Origin: Triatoma infestans
Lineage: Eukaryota > Arthropoda > Insecta > Hemiptera > Reduviidae
Direction: 5' to 3'
Length of the DNA stretch: 64,000 bases
NCBI GenBank assembly: GCA_011037195.1
Contig: JAAEAF010000392.1
Coordinates: 1-64,000 of the forward strand
Part shown: piece after piece, positions 10,701-21,564 of the stretch
How positions within the stretch are numbered: position 1 is the first letter of the stretch
How the letters are laid out: each line of letters opens with the position of its first letter
Notes under the pieces: model-generated
What the model was told of the DNA's origin: nothing
What the model saw: only the letters and a program-made list of their open reading frames with translations
Database searches by the model: none
Program-made: the position numbers and the translations under genes

Positions 10701-11333
10701 AATCTACATTCATAGTTACTGAATCAAAATGTAAAGAAATTCGTCTGTGTTTTTATGGTGAAAAACGCAGAAAAATGAGAAAACTGTTCAGTAAAAACGC
10801 ACTTCCGGTCAATCAATTTTCTTCAAACTCGGAATTTTGGCAAAATATTTAATTCTTATAATATTATTTAGATGGTAGAATTGTATAATAAACGGAAATA
10901 GCACTTTATTAGTAAACATAACCCTCCACCCTTCCCCAAAAGTCGACTTAGAGGAATTTTACCAGAGAAATGTTACAAATGAAAATTATAGCGCTGAATT
11001 TATGTAATTGATATAATAAGTTTAAAGAAAATTGCAAAAATGAAAGAAAAATCCAGTCAGTAATGTAGTACTTCCGGTTAAGGAATTTGACAGATAACTT
11101 ACCATCGGATCTCATCATGATACCTAATCAGAATATCAAGTTTAAACTTTTTGCGATTTTTCCTTTTGTTGTGAGCTATGCTGTTCATTATAAATTCATA
11201 CCTACATTTTCTAAAAATCACTTTTTTTGAACTCAGGGGGCCTAACAAAATGTTTATTTCCGGCGAAAACTCGATATCGAAAATTTGACACGATTACAAT
11301 ACTTCCCTTTTACTCGGATAGAGTAAGTAAAAA
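10701..11333 (+). repeat. RepA copy, 5'-truncated
   Basis: Inner and 3' blocks of RepA: CGCACTTCCGGTCAATC, the CCTCCACCCTTCCCC block, TACTTCCGGTTAAGG, and the end GATATCGAAAATTTGACACG with a worn terminus. It runs directly into the next copy's start block at 11334, a head-to-tail junction. Confidence 0.75.
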
Positions 11334-12052
11334 TCTGGTGTGAAACACTCACACAACTTTCTCTTTCTCCAGTCCTCAAAACGATAATTGACAAATTTTA
11401 TAGTTTTTGTACCAAATTTAATGAAATTCGTCGAAAACTGAAAAACTGTTCAGTAAAAGCGCACTTCCGGTTTACTAATTTTCTTGAAACTCGGAATTTT
11501 AGCAACCTATTTATTTCTATTAATTTTGTTTGGATGATAGAATTGTACAATCAACTGTGATAGCACTTTAGAGGAAGCTGTAACCCCACACCTCCCCACA
11601 AGAGCCATTAAATGCTTTTCCCAGAGAAATGTTTTAAATAAAAGTTGAGATCTTGTGTATATTTTAGTTTAGATCTGAAGTTTTCTAGAAATCGAAAGCC
11701 ATTTTGAGAAAATTGTGAAACAATCATTTAGTAAAGTGGTAATGTAAAAGCCTTCCGGTTATCCGATTTTTTTCAACTCGGAATTTCAACAACATATTCA
11801 ATTCTAGATTAACATTATTTAGATGCTGGACTGTCTAATAAACTGAAATAGCACTTTAGATGAAACCTAACCCACCTCTCTCCCCCCTAACTGCCCGTAA
11901 TGAATTTTCCCAAAGAAATGTTTCAAATCAAATGTAGCTCATTGTATGTGTAGGGATAGACCAAGGTTGAGAAAAATCGTCTGAGCCCTTTTTTGGAGAA
12001 AACGCCAAAAAATAAGAAAAACAAAACTATAAGTGGTACTTCCGGTTGTGAA
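11334..12052 (+). repeat. RepA copy interrupted by a LINE
   Basis: Starts TCTGGTGTGAAACACTCACA immediately after the preceding copy's end. Two inner blocks are present. It breaks off in the third block at CTTCCGGTTG, where the LINE fragment begins. Confidence 0.75.
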
Positions 12053-13095
12053 CATGGCTGTTACATAAAAACATTTAGAATTATTTACACTTACTTAAAA
12101 TAGTACAAATATTAAAGTGCGGATATACGGCAACCACAAATTAATGAAGGAAATTCACATTAATTAAGTTGATTTAAAACAATAACTATTATAGATACAA
12201 TATTAACTACTCTTATTTATTTGTTTATCATTAATTTTTTTATTGTTATTATCATTATTTTCTTTTAATATTTATTTGTATATCTATGTATCTATTATTT
12301 TTTATTTATTTATTTTTTATTCTTTTATATTATATATTTAATTTTTTTTATTTTTTTTTATAAATTTTTATTTTACTTTTTTTTTTGTCTATTATTTATT
12401 TATTTTATATTTCATTTTTCATTTTATTATTATTACTTCAATATTCAAGAAGTAATATTACTACTGTATATGAATGCTATTATTGTTTTGGCATAATTAT
12501 TGAAGTGTGTAAAGAATCTCGACTGGAGCAATGTAGTTTTCTCGGGAGGCCAACACTCACCCTGAGTCACCACCTGCTGCATTGAGTAACTGTCTCGCCG
12601 GCTGCAAGCATTCGCATTCCCACAAGAGATGGTCGACTGTCTGAACCGAAGAAGAATCACATGTACAAAATGCAGTTTCGGTTATATTAAATCTGTTCAG
12701 ATAATGTGCCATTTTCCCATGTCCAGAAAGAAGCTGAGTTAACCCATAGCCAATGACGAAGTGGTGCATTTGGAGACGGCACTCCACAGAAGGAAGAAAT
12801 TCTCTAGTGAGAGTACCCGTGGTCGAATTGTCCCAGAGTTGTTGCCAAGCTTCCATGCTGCGTTGATGCGCCCAATGTTCCAATGCCGATTTGGGGTACT
12901 TGTTGTAAGCAATCGCCAAACCAGAATCCTTTGACGCTGCTTTCGCCATTTGTGGTCAGCCATCTCATTTCCATCAACACCCACATGTGCCTTCACCCAT
13001 GAGAATGAAATGGTGCATCTGTTCTGCAGTCTACAAAGCCTTTTCCTTATCATATCGATTATGGGGTAATGGATATCGTTATTCTGCAAAGATCG
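12053..13095 (-). mobile_element. LINE 3' part with RNase H (R1/Jockey-type), decayed
   Basis: Minus-strand non-LTR retrotransposon end. The coding part starts near 13095 with NNDIHYPIIDMIRKRL and FSWVKAHVGVDGNEMAD, the C-terminal RNase H motif with its histidine and aspartate. A frameshift near 12950 moves to the frame that continues AKAASKDSGLAIAYNK and ends in a C-terminal domain with Cys/His residues: LSGHGKMAHYLNRFNI, then CTCDSSSVQTVDHLLWECECL. The frame ends near 12557. The low-coordinate side (about 12215-12440) is T-rich on this strand, as expected for an A-rich 3' tail. Upstream reverse transcriptase is absent, so the element is 5'-truncated. RepA lies on both sides but in opposite orientations. 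Confidence 0.85.
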
Positions 13096-13099
13096 TTTA

Positions 13100-13975
13100 T
13101 TGGGTGTGTGTGTGTGTGTATGGTATGTATGTAGTATAGTGAACAGCATGCTCAAAAACGAAAAACCCATTGAAAACTTTGATATGTCCTGTTTAGGTAT
13201 CACCGTGGGATTCTACACACGTTATCGATAAAAATTCTCAACCGAAGTACCATTTCTAGTGATTTTTTTTACGTTTTTGCATTTTCTCAAAAAAAATTGG
13301 CTCCGACGATGTCTTTAAACTTCAACTACCATACAAAAGATCTCCAACTTTTATTTGAAACATTTCTCCGGGAAAATGCATTGAAGGGCACTTTTGGGGG
13401 GAGAGGTGGGGTTAGGTTTCCATCTAAAGTGCTATTTCAGTTTGTAAGACAACTCTGTCATCTAAATAATGTTAATTAGTATTAAATATGTTGTTGAAAT
13501 TCCGAGTTTGAATAAAATCGGATAACCGGAAGTGCGTTTACTTTACCACTTTACTAAATGATTTATTCACTTTTTCGCAATTTTCTCAAAAATGGCTCCG
13601 ACGATTTTTTTGGAACTTCCTGTATAAACTAAACATGCAAAGATCTACAACTTTTATCTAAAACATTTATCTGGAAAAATTCTTTTAAGGGCATTTTTAG
13701 GGGAGGGGTGGAGTTAGATTTTCATCAAAGTGCTATCCTAGTTGATTATACAATTCTATCATCCAACCATAATTAGTTAGAAATAAATAGATGGCTGAAA
13801 TTTCGAGTTTCAAGAAAATTAGTAAACCGGAAGTGCGCTTTTACTGAACAGTTTTTTCAGTTTTCGACGAATTTCATTGAATTTGGTATACAAACTATAA
13901 AATTTGTCAATTATCATTTAGAGAACTGGAGTAAGAGAAAGTTGTGTGAGTGTTTCACACCAGATTTTTTTTGTT
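13100..13975 (-). repeat. RepA copy, near full length
   Basis: Minus orientation. (GT)n tract at 13104-13118, GTGAACAGCATGCTCAAAAA, then three inner blocks ending with GTGTGAGTGTTTCACACCAG at 13943-13962. It lacks only the terminal hairpin, replaced by the LINE junction. Confidence 0.8.
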
Positions 13976-14204
13976 AAAAAAAAAAGCGATAGTGCATTTC
14001 ATATATTTAAAAACTATGCAGTAAATAGTTATAATAAAAATTAGAGCCATTTATTTTCACTATTTTACTAAATAAATGGCCAAAATAGAGAAGTGTTTTT
14101 TTTTTGTAATCCAGAATGTTAATCAACTTTGTTTTGTGTTTTTTTTCCTCCTTAATATAATTTTTTTCACTTAATAATAATAAAAATTAAAATTAAAAAG
14201 ACCA
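13976..14204. other. AT-rich spacer
   Basis: A- and T-runs; no gene or RepA block identified. Confidence 0.4.
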
Positions 14205-14711
14205 GTGTGAAACACTTAATGATTGATAAGTTATATATTATAAATTGACAATTTTTTAAATAAATATTTTTTGGTGGGGGAACAAGTGCCAGGCAGATAG
14301 AGTATGATTACATTGAAGAGAGTGTCTGTCAATAATATTGAACAAAAACATGATGAATTTTAGCGTCTCTGATTTCTTAGAACCATTTAAACCAATCAAA
14401 ATGTTACAAAATAAAAGCGATAAGTTTTATATCTTTGCAGATAGTGTTCCAAGTTAAAGAAAATCGTCAAAAAACTAATTCTGTAAAATCGAACTTCCGG
14501 CTAATCGATTTGGAATTCTTGCAATGTTTCTAGTGTATATTATTATTATTATAATGTAGATGGTAAAAACCATAAATTTTATAAAAGTGGAAGTACAAAG
14601 GAAAACACAAAGTGATTTTATAAAAGGAAACACAAAGCTACTATTCCCACAAAAACCACTTCCCCCAAAATTGAAATATTCCAAGAAATAGTTTCAAATA
14701 AAAAGGGATAT

Positions 14712-14747
<36 letters not shown>

Positions 14748-15480
14748 GGTGTCCCATATATATACAACTTCACGAGATGCATACACATGCTTTTTCCTGC
14801 CAATTGTACCTTACGACCAAAGAAATACATCTCTAACTGGAGGCCAGTTCGAACAAGATCTGTAATTAATGAGGAGAAAAATTTATATTAAAATAGTACT
14901 TTTCTTCTAAACAATCAAAAAACCGTTATAATATCATTTTGAAATTTCTTATAGGAATCATGTTTTCATTCATAACCTGTAAAATATCGCTAAAAGAAAA
15001 AAACCGTTCAAGTAAATTTTTCTTACAAAAAATAGAGGAATCTATTTCTTAAATAAAAACCGCACCTCCCCATTTGAAAAAATGAAGTTGGTGCCTGTAT
15101 CTCGCTTCTGGAAGCACCGAAACAAATTTCCAAATTAAAATTTGGTTTTCTAACAAAAAACTACGGGGACACGTATTTTTTAGTTTTTTCCTAGCTATCT
15201 TAGTTTCTGAGAAAAAGTCGTTATCCATTTACCTTAGGACACCCTGTATATGGACGAAACCTTGGTGACAGATGGGATGATAGTATCTAAATGTAAACAC
15301 CTGGTATTGACTTACTCTGATTTATCGTTTTTGAGATATTTTATTCACACACACACACACACAGAGATCATTTTCGTTAAAAACCATTTTTTTCTTACTC
15401 AGCTGACCTCAAAACATGTATTTCCGGCAACATAATGCGTTTTCACATAATACGAAAAACACACGCTACAGAAAGAAAAC
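14205..15480 (+). repeat. RepA subfamily copy split by a MITE
   Basis: Starts near CAGTGTGAAACACTTAATG. The inner block CTTCCGGCTAATCG is at 14494-14507. A TA microsatellite and a MITE (14744-15247) interrupt it. It resumes with the TTTATCGTTTTTGAGATATTTT block, a (CA)n stretch and GTATTTCCGGCAAC. Confidence 0.65.
14744..15247. mobile_element. MITE with ACAGGGTGTCC termini
   Basis: A 504-base noncoding element with perfect 11-base terminal inverted repeats: ACAGGGTGTCC at 14744-14754 and GGACACCCTGT at 15237-15247. It sits in TA-rich DNA with TATAT on the left and ATAT on the right, so TA target use is likely. It holds no transposase frame. The superfamily is not determined. Confidence 0.75.
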
Positions 15481-15591
15481 TTGAGAACTTCCTTAGTACC
15501 ACGAAAAATCAAATTTTCTAGTAAAAATTTTATTTTAAACAAAAGTGATAAGGCTTTTTGTGTAGAGTCAGCTGAAACGATCTTTTTTTTT
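15481..15591 (+). repeat. RepA inner fragment
   Basis: RepA-like blocks (AAACTTGAGAACTTCC, TTTAAACAAAAGTGATAAGG) leading into the fold-back element FB3. Confidence 0.4.
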
Positions 15592-15912
15592 GATCCGTCG
15601 TAACATCATATATTCATTTTGTTCCTAACCCGTTTCGGATTTTCATCCATCGTCAGAGCAAACTCAGTGAGTTCATTTCAACGTAATGTTTCTGTTACAC
15701 TCACACTTGTTGGTTTCGTTAAAAACAATTTTTTCATACTTAGCAGACCTCAAAATAATAATTACCTCCAACAAATGAAGCAACAAGTATGACTATAACA
15801 GAAACGTTACGTTGAAATGAACTCTCTACACGAATTTGGTGAATTTACTCTGAAGATGGACGAAAATCCGAAACTTCAGGAACGAAATGAATATGCATGC
15901 TACGACGGATAA
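15592..15912. mobile_element. Fold-back element FB3 with ribozyme-like cores
   Basis: Ends are inverted (GATCCGTCGTAACATCAT and GCTACGACGGAT). Each arm repeats ACGTTGAAATGAACTC plus a hammerhead-like core. The left core is on the minus strand at 15621-15656 (CTGACGA, GGAT/ATCC stem, GAAAC). The right core is on the plus strand at 15850-15882 (CTGAAGA, GGA/TCC stem, GAAAC). The loop carries a RepA piece (TCGTTAAAAACAATTTTTTC). A relative is at 55601-55845. Confidence 0.6.
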
Positions 15913-16242
15913 AATACCAGATGTTATCCAGCATTGCGGTCCCGTCCATATTTTCAATCTTTTGTTTTTTTAAAGGCGCACTTCACTTCTGATTGAAACC
16001 ATGTCCGTTTCCAATAGTGATAACTAAAAGAATATCAACTTTGTGTTATCAACTTCCTGCGACTTTTTCGTTTTTGAGATATTTTGTTCTCTCTCTCTCT
16101 CTCAATTTTGAATATTTGACTTTCTCTTACAACAGTGAGAGGAAATTGCAATTTAACATATATTTATTAAAAAAGAAAAAAATCATTCTCACAAGACTTT
16201 CTAGTGCTAGTAATTTTCAAAGCTTTTCTGCAAAGTTGGAAT
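15913..16242 (+). repeat. RepA fragments and (CT)n tract
   Basis: RepA blocks (GCGCACTTCACTTCTGATTG, TTTTTCGTTTTTGAGATATT) followed by a CT-microsatellite at 16090-16103. The 90-codon plus frame across it is chance. Confidence 0.45.
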
Positions 16243-16622
16243 TTTACTTTCTCTTACATACGTAATGAGGAGAAGTATTGCGACCAAGTCAGACATTGTG
16301 AATATTTGGCGAAACTGTGTTGTTTTCACCGGATATACAAGTTATGATGCTCCTTAAATACAAAAAAGAAAAAAATCTTAGCTTATGCAGTATGTATGTA
16401 TGTATGTATGTGTGTGTGTGTGTGTGTGTGTGGGTCGGTGTATGTAAAATAATGTAGGAGTGAACAATATATCTCAGAAATGAAAAAATCATACAAGGTC
16501 AAACTTGATATTCCGTTTCTCTAGGACGCCCGTATCTAAACATGAAGCTCAGAATCCATCAAAATCCAATTACTGAACGGTATTCCTTGAAAATTACTCC
16601 ATCGATTTTCTTTTCCTTTTTT
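16243..16622 (-). repeat. RepA partial copy
   Basis: TTACTTTCTCTTACATACGT end block, then TTTTCACCGGATATACAAG, a (GT)n microsatellite at 16407-16431 and ATTCCGTTTCTCTAGG. It is cut by a SINE-1 at about 16623. Confidence 0.65.
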
Positions 16623-16849
16623 TAAGGCGTGTCAACATCTATGGTCATTTGGGCCCGGAGTCTTTCAGTGCACTCCCGGCCTCCGGACAATATTCTCTCG
16701 TTACAGACAACACTGTCCATCATCGGACAGTATGCTGTAGAAAGACTCCTTGGAAGAAAAAAAATCTAAGGGTACCACGGCTGGATTCGAACCCGGGATC
16801 TCCGCGTTGCTAGTCCAGTATGCTAACCTCTTAGCTAATCCCTTCCCTT
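16623..16849 (-). mobile_element. SINE-1 copy (tRNA-headed)
   Basis: Minus orientation. The tail AAGGCGTGTCAACATCTATG is at the left and the body has the ACAACACTGTCCATCATCGG block. The head at the right has B box GGATTCGAACCC and A box end GCTAACCTCTTAGCTAATCC. Confidence 0.9.
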
Positions 16850-17794
16850 TCGTTTAAATCTACCAGCGGACCAAACAATAAGGTTTTTGGTCAAAATATG
16901 TCAACTGTAAATACCACTTTTGATGAGCCCAAGAAAGGGTTTTGGTTAGAATGGCGCCTAAATTATTTGCAGAATTAAAATGCGGGTATAAGTACTCCAT
17001 TAAGCTCCAAGTAACGGCAATTATCTGCCCTTATCTGGAGTGAGCTTGAGGGCGGTAGGGAGACTGAGAGAGGGTGAGAAGGAAAGTGACCCTTCATATC
17101 AATAGGTAGATTTATAGAAAGGCACGTTTCTAATTGAGCACCTGATGATATCTATATGGATAATTCGAAATGTGTACTTTTATTGTGAAATAGTTTTTCA
17201 GTATGGAACCACGTATAGACCAAGTAACAAATAGAAGAAAAAGGAATTGTCCAGTGTAAGACTTATATATATATATATATATACATTTTGTTGGTTAGTT
17301 GCATCTATAATAACAATGAATATACGTCTGAAAATGTTATTGAAAGCCGTGACTGAGGAAAGACAAACACTACCCCATATTGGAAGTTCAATGTTAGACT
17401 GGGGATATATATACATTGTGTTGGACGGTTGATGTCCATATCGTATAGTATCTTCCTATAGGATTATATCTCTAGGAAGTGTTAAAGTTAAGTGTTAGGC
17501 CGTAACTTCTGGGGCCGACGTACGACCAATCTGTCACGGCTTGCTTGTTTGGTGGGAGCGCACGCATACACAGACAAATAGACACATAATACAACACATA
17601 CTACCACCACATACGTAAATATAATATATATATTCGGAGCCTCCACAAATGCTTGTGACCCTCGACAGACACAATGTTCCTGTTTAACATGTCAAAAATT
17701 AAATGAATAAATAAAAATACCGTTATATGTAATTCAATAAAACAAAATGTTTTGTGTTATTTCAAGATTAAAAAAAACAAACAAATTATATTAC
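16850..17794. other. Unique DNA, no gene seen
   Basis: Mostly non-RepA. A weak hammerhead-like string (CTGATGATATCTATATGGAT, later CGAAATG) lies near 17143-17175. 17450-17560 is less AT-rich. A terminal AATGAATAAATAAAAA run at about 17702-17717 looks like a retroelement 3' tail. TA-microsatellites lie at 17263-17282 and 17620-17630. The two frames around 17198-17432 on opposite strands are low-complexity chance frames. Confidence 0.4.
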
Positions 17795-18275
17795 TTTTTT
17801 CTTAATCCTGGGTCAGAGAAAATATTGTAATCATGTCAAATTGATATCTAGTTTTCATCGAAAATACACGTTTTGAGATTTTCTGAAACCGTTAAAGCGT
17901 TTTTTTAGAAAATAGTCTGTGTGTAGTGTGAACAGCATAGTTCAAAAAAAAAAAAAAAAAAAAAATCGCAGAGATGCCTGAAAAAAAAATTCCACAACCG
18001 GAAGTTCCCGCTTTACTGAATGATTTTATTTTCACTTTTTTTTGCGATTTTCTCGAAAATGGCTCTCTATCGGTAGACCAAAAATGCATATTTACAGAAC
18101 AGTTTTTTTTTTTTTTTTTTAGTTTTCTGCAATTTTTTCCATAAAAAACACCGATGGATTTCATTAAATTTTCTCACAGTTTTATTTAATTTTTTTTTCC
18201 CCGAGAAAATTCATTTAAGGGTTTTTTTTTGGAGGGTGAGGGGTAAGATTAAGCTTTCCTCTTCCTTATAGGAAG
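17795..18275 (-). repeat. RepA partial copy, damaged
   Basis: TTTTTTCTTAATCCTGGGTC end block, GATATCTAGTTTTCATCG, a GTGTGAACAGCATAGTTC block, then truncated inner blocks with long A- and T-runs. The minus-strand 90-codon frame in it is chance. Confidence 0.65.
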
Positions 18276-18333
18276 TAATTTTATTAAATTTAGATGCTCC
18301 CTTTGATGTAGCATTTATTTTATTTTTTAAATT

Positions 18334-18554
18334 TAAGGCGCGTCAACATCTGTGGTCTCTGGCGCCTGGAGCCTTCTCAGTGCACTGCCGACCTCCGGAC
18401 AGTGTTTTCTCGGTACAGACAACACTGTCCATCTCCGAACAGTGAGATGTAGAGGCTCCTAGGAAGAAAAAAAATTTAAGGGTAGCACTGGACTCGAACC
18501 CGGGTCCTCCGCGTGGGAGTCCAACGCGCTAACCCCTGAGCTAATCCCTTCCCT
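18334..18554 (-). mobile_element. SINE-1 copy (tRNA-headed)
   Basis: Minus orientation: AAGGCGCGTCAACATCTGTG tail, body with ACAACACTGTCCATCTCCG, head with CTGGACTCGAACCCGGGTCC and CTGAGCTAATCCCTTCC. The head variant CGCGTGGGAGTCC matches the copy at 4304 rather than the one at 6391. Confidence 0.9.
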
Positions 18555-19137
18555 CACATTTATTATTATTATTACTTTTAAGGTGCACAACATCTAATGT
18601 GTTTTGCCCTGATAATCATCCTTAATAACACTATAATAATTGAGTAGAACATTACATATATTTAAATTGAATAGCCTCTCATAAATTATTACGCTCTTAA
18701 AGAAAGGAGGTAGGGTACTAAAGTTTTTAATCCTGAGATAAAAAAAAAAAAAACTATTTACTTATATTCATACTAATTACCATACACATTCCAACAATCA
18801 GATTCTTACATAAAAATATTCATCCTAATAAATACATTCATGCCTATAAATACGATCATACTATAAATATGGTCACACATATGTAGATTCAAGCTAATAA
18901 CTTTTACAACCAGTTAAAAAGTTGTGATGGAGTACTCGATATTCCTCCACCACAATAAAAACCTAACCTAAATTAAATTGTTATCTATGTACAATAAAAT
19001 TTCACATTCATACGACATTCATTCACTGTCGGAGTGCCAATACCGAAACAGACCCACCCCTGCAGTGGCTCCCTAACATGAAGACAAATTAACATGGTAA
19101 GCGACCTAGAACTTTGAAAAAAATTTGCCAGTGATAG
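18555..19137. other. Unique AT-rich DNA
   Basis: No gene or named repeat seen. It contains diffuse short near-repeats of the ATTCATCCTAATAAATACAT kind at about 18815-18895. Confidence 0.35.
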
Positions 19138-19275
19138 ACTGTGTAATTTGCAGTAAGAGACGGTTATGTGAATGTTTCACGCCAGGTTTTTTTTTTTTTT
19201 TCACTTTCTCTTACTGCTTTGAAAGGAATTTCGCAACAGTGTCAAATTTTCTAAATTGAATTTTTATCGGAAATG
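19138..19275 (-). repeat. RepA junction, left of the hAT insertion
   Basis: The start block of one minus RepA (ATGTGAATGTTTCACGCCAG) abuts, through a T-run, the end block of the next (CACTTTCTCTTACTGC). It then runs to TTTTTATCGGAAATG, where the hAT-like element enters. The other half resumes at 21203. Confidence 0.75.
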
Positions 19276-19717
19276 CAGTGGCGGCTCCTGACTTGAATAT
19301 GTGGGGGTTCAACATTTTTTTTTTAAATACTTACATTACCTATCATTATTAGTAGCTTGGCTAGATAGAAATCATGAAGTAAGCCAGGAGCCAGGTAAAA
19401 ACTTGCATCCCTCCCCCTACAAATATATTAAATTAACAATAAATCTGTCACTGTGCACCCAGAGAAGAACTGTGAAAAAAAGAGTTGTACCGTTTGAGTT
19501 CGAAAATTAAGTGGTTAACTTAACGGAAATTTTTATTATCTAAATAAAGTGTTTCGGTTCAAAGGAAATGTCAATGAGTTAGCATAGATTCTTTGCTGGG
19601 TCATATATCTTAGTGATGTTTTAAGTACCAATACCAACATCAAATTTTTATAAATATAAAAATAATATATAAATATAATATATAAAAATCCACACATTGG
19701 CACAGGCACATCACATC

Positions 19718-20590
19718 ACAAAAAATCTGGTGTGAAACACTCACACAAGTTCTCAAAATTATAATTGACAAATTTTATAGTTAGTGTACCAAATTGGAAC
19801 CGTCAAAAACTGAAAAAAACTGTTCAGTAAAAACGCACTTCCGGTTTACTGATTTCTTGAAACTCAGAATTGTCCATCTATTTATTTCTAATTAATTTTG
19901 TTTGGATGACAGAATTGTATAATCAACTATGAGAGTACATTAGAGAAAAATATAACCCCACCCCTTCCTTAAAAGTGCCCTTAAATGAATTTTACCAGAC
20001 AAATGTTTTAAATAAAAGCTATACATCTTTGTATGTTTAGTTTATATAAGAAGTTTCAAGAAAATCGTAGGCGCAATTTTTGAGAAAATATCGAAAAAAT
20101 GAAAAAATCATTTAGTAAAGTGGTAAAGTAAGCGCACTTCCGGTTACCCGATTTTTCAAACTCGGAATTTCAACAACATATTTAATTGTAATTAACACTG
20201 TTTAAATGCAGAATTGTCTAATAAACTGAAATAGCACTTTAGCTGAAAACCTAACCCCATCCTCCCGCCCATACTGTCCTTATTTGAATTTTCCCAGAGA
20301 AATGTTTCAAATAAAAGTTGTAGCTCTTTGTATGTGCAGTTATATACCAAGTTTGAAGAAAATCGTCGGAGCCGTTTTTTAGAAAATGGCAAAAAAGTAA
20401 AAAAAAAAAACTAGTAAAGTGGTACTTCCGGTTGAAGAATTTTGACAGATAACTTAGGGTCAGATCCCTTGGTGATACCTAAACGGAATATCAAGTTTCA
20501 ACTTTCTACGGTTTTTCGGTTTTGAGCTATGCTCTTCACACACACACACACGATGCATTTGCTAAAAACATCTTTTTTAACTCCGGGTAA
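19718..20590 (+). repeat. RepA copy nested in the hAT-like element
   Basis: Starts AATCTGGTGTGAAACACTCA. Inner blocks follow with CTTCCGGTTTACTG, CTTCCGGTTACCCG and ACTTCCGGTTGAAG, then (CA)n at 20537-20550. It stops before the terminal hairpin. The minus-strand frame at 20192-20392 is chance. Confidence 0.8.
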
Positions 20591-21000
20591 GATCGGGTAA
20601 GTTCGTTCGTAAGATCGTGAGTAATGTTCATCGTGCAAAAATCCCCCACTCTTATTTTAAAAAGTAATAAGGAATACACTTTTCTATACTAACACAAAGA
20701 AATTTTTTATATATACATATAAATATATATATATTAAATTCACCAGCGCGATGCCGAACTGTGAACCTCCAACTTCCTACATTTTATACATCTCCTGATA
20801 TGTGCATGCATTATACCTACAATCATACAAAAATGCACAATACATGAAACAACACATTAGAGTGAGCTCCTATAATGATATACGTTCCTATTCTTTTATT
20901 TCTAATTCTCCTCGGGTTTGACAAATAAATTATTTTTTTCATTCATTCATTCATTATTTACATCATCATCCTTCATTCATTCATTCATTATTTACATGGA
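20591..21000 (+). other. Unclassified segment with (ATTC)n tail
   Basis: Segment within the hAT-like element with a better-balanced part (CACCAGCGCGATGCCGAACTG at 20741). It ends GTTTGACAAATAAATTATTT followed by two runs of CATT repeats (20939-20995). That is the kind of tail a LINE leaves. No coding sequence was recognised. Confidence 0.4.
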
Positions 21001-21202
21001 TTTGAATGAAATTTGATATCAGGCAATATATACTATTTTTACTGTGACTAAGGTTTGAAACTAATATAAATAAAAATGAAAATATTTTTTGAAATTGAAA
21101 TATGAAAAAGTAATAAAACATATGATAATTTGTTACTTTTTATTTTTTTCAAATAGCTGGGGGGTTCAGTCGCGCAATCGCGAATACCAGTAGCTGCCAC
21201 TG

Positions 21203-21564
21203 CGGAAATGTTTTAAGTAGCCCAGAATACGAAAAAAAAAGAGAAGTTTTTTAGCATATTATCTCAGTTGTGTGTTTCTATAAACAAAATATATTAAAAA
21301 GTGGAAAATTGTGGGGAAAATCTATCAACCGGAAGTGAGACTTTACTGATGTTTATTCTACTAGCGTTTAACACTTTTATTTGACTTTTTGTTTTAAAGA
21401 AAATTGATTTTGGCGGGTTCTGAGAGAGCTTTCCTCTACGTTTCAGTTCAATACGATCCAAACTTCTATAACTAACCTAAGTAATTATATTGAGTTATAT
21501 TAAAAGCGTTGATAGAATTCTAAATTTGAAGAAAAAAAAAAATTAGCCGGAAAGAGCGATATAA
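21203..21564 (-). repeat. RepA copy, right of the hAT insertion
   Basis: Continues the RepA copy interrupted at 19275: GTGTGTTTCTATAAAC, CAACCGGAAGTGAGACTTTAC, then degenerate inner blocks to TAGCCGGAAAGAGCGAT. Confidence 0.6.

Larger units (their letters stand above)
19276..21202. mobile_element. Nonautonomous hAT-like element with 8-bp target duplication
   Basis: 1927 bases. Termini are CAGTGGCGGCTCCTGA at 19276 and the complement of CAGTGGCAGCTACTGG ending at 21202, a CAGTGGC-type end typical of hAT elements. It is flanked by a perfect 8-base duplication CGGAAATG (19268-19275 and 21203-21210), the size hAT transposases make. The duplication restores a continuous RepA sequence. No transposase frame is present. 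The interior is filled by later material: a RepA copy (about 19718-20590) and a tract ending in ATTC-type repeats (20940-20998). Confidence 0.85.

Noticed and set aside
16289..16492. 67-codon minus frame with a His/Thr run
   Set aside because: The run comes from translating the (GT)n microsatellite.
17143..17175. Another hammerhead core (CTGATGA ... CGAAATG)
   Set aside because: Stem II and GAAA are separated by extra unpaired bases and the cleavage triplet position does not fit.
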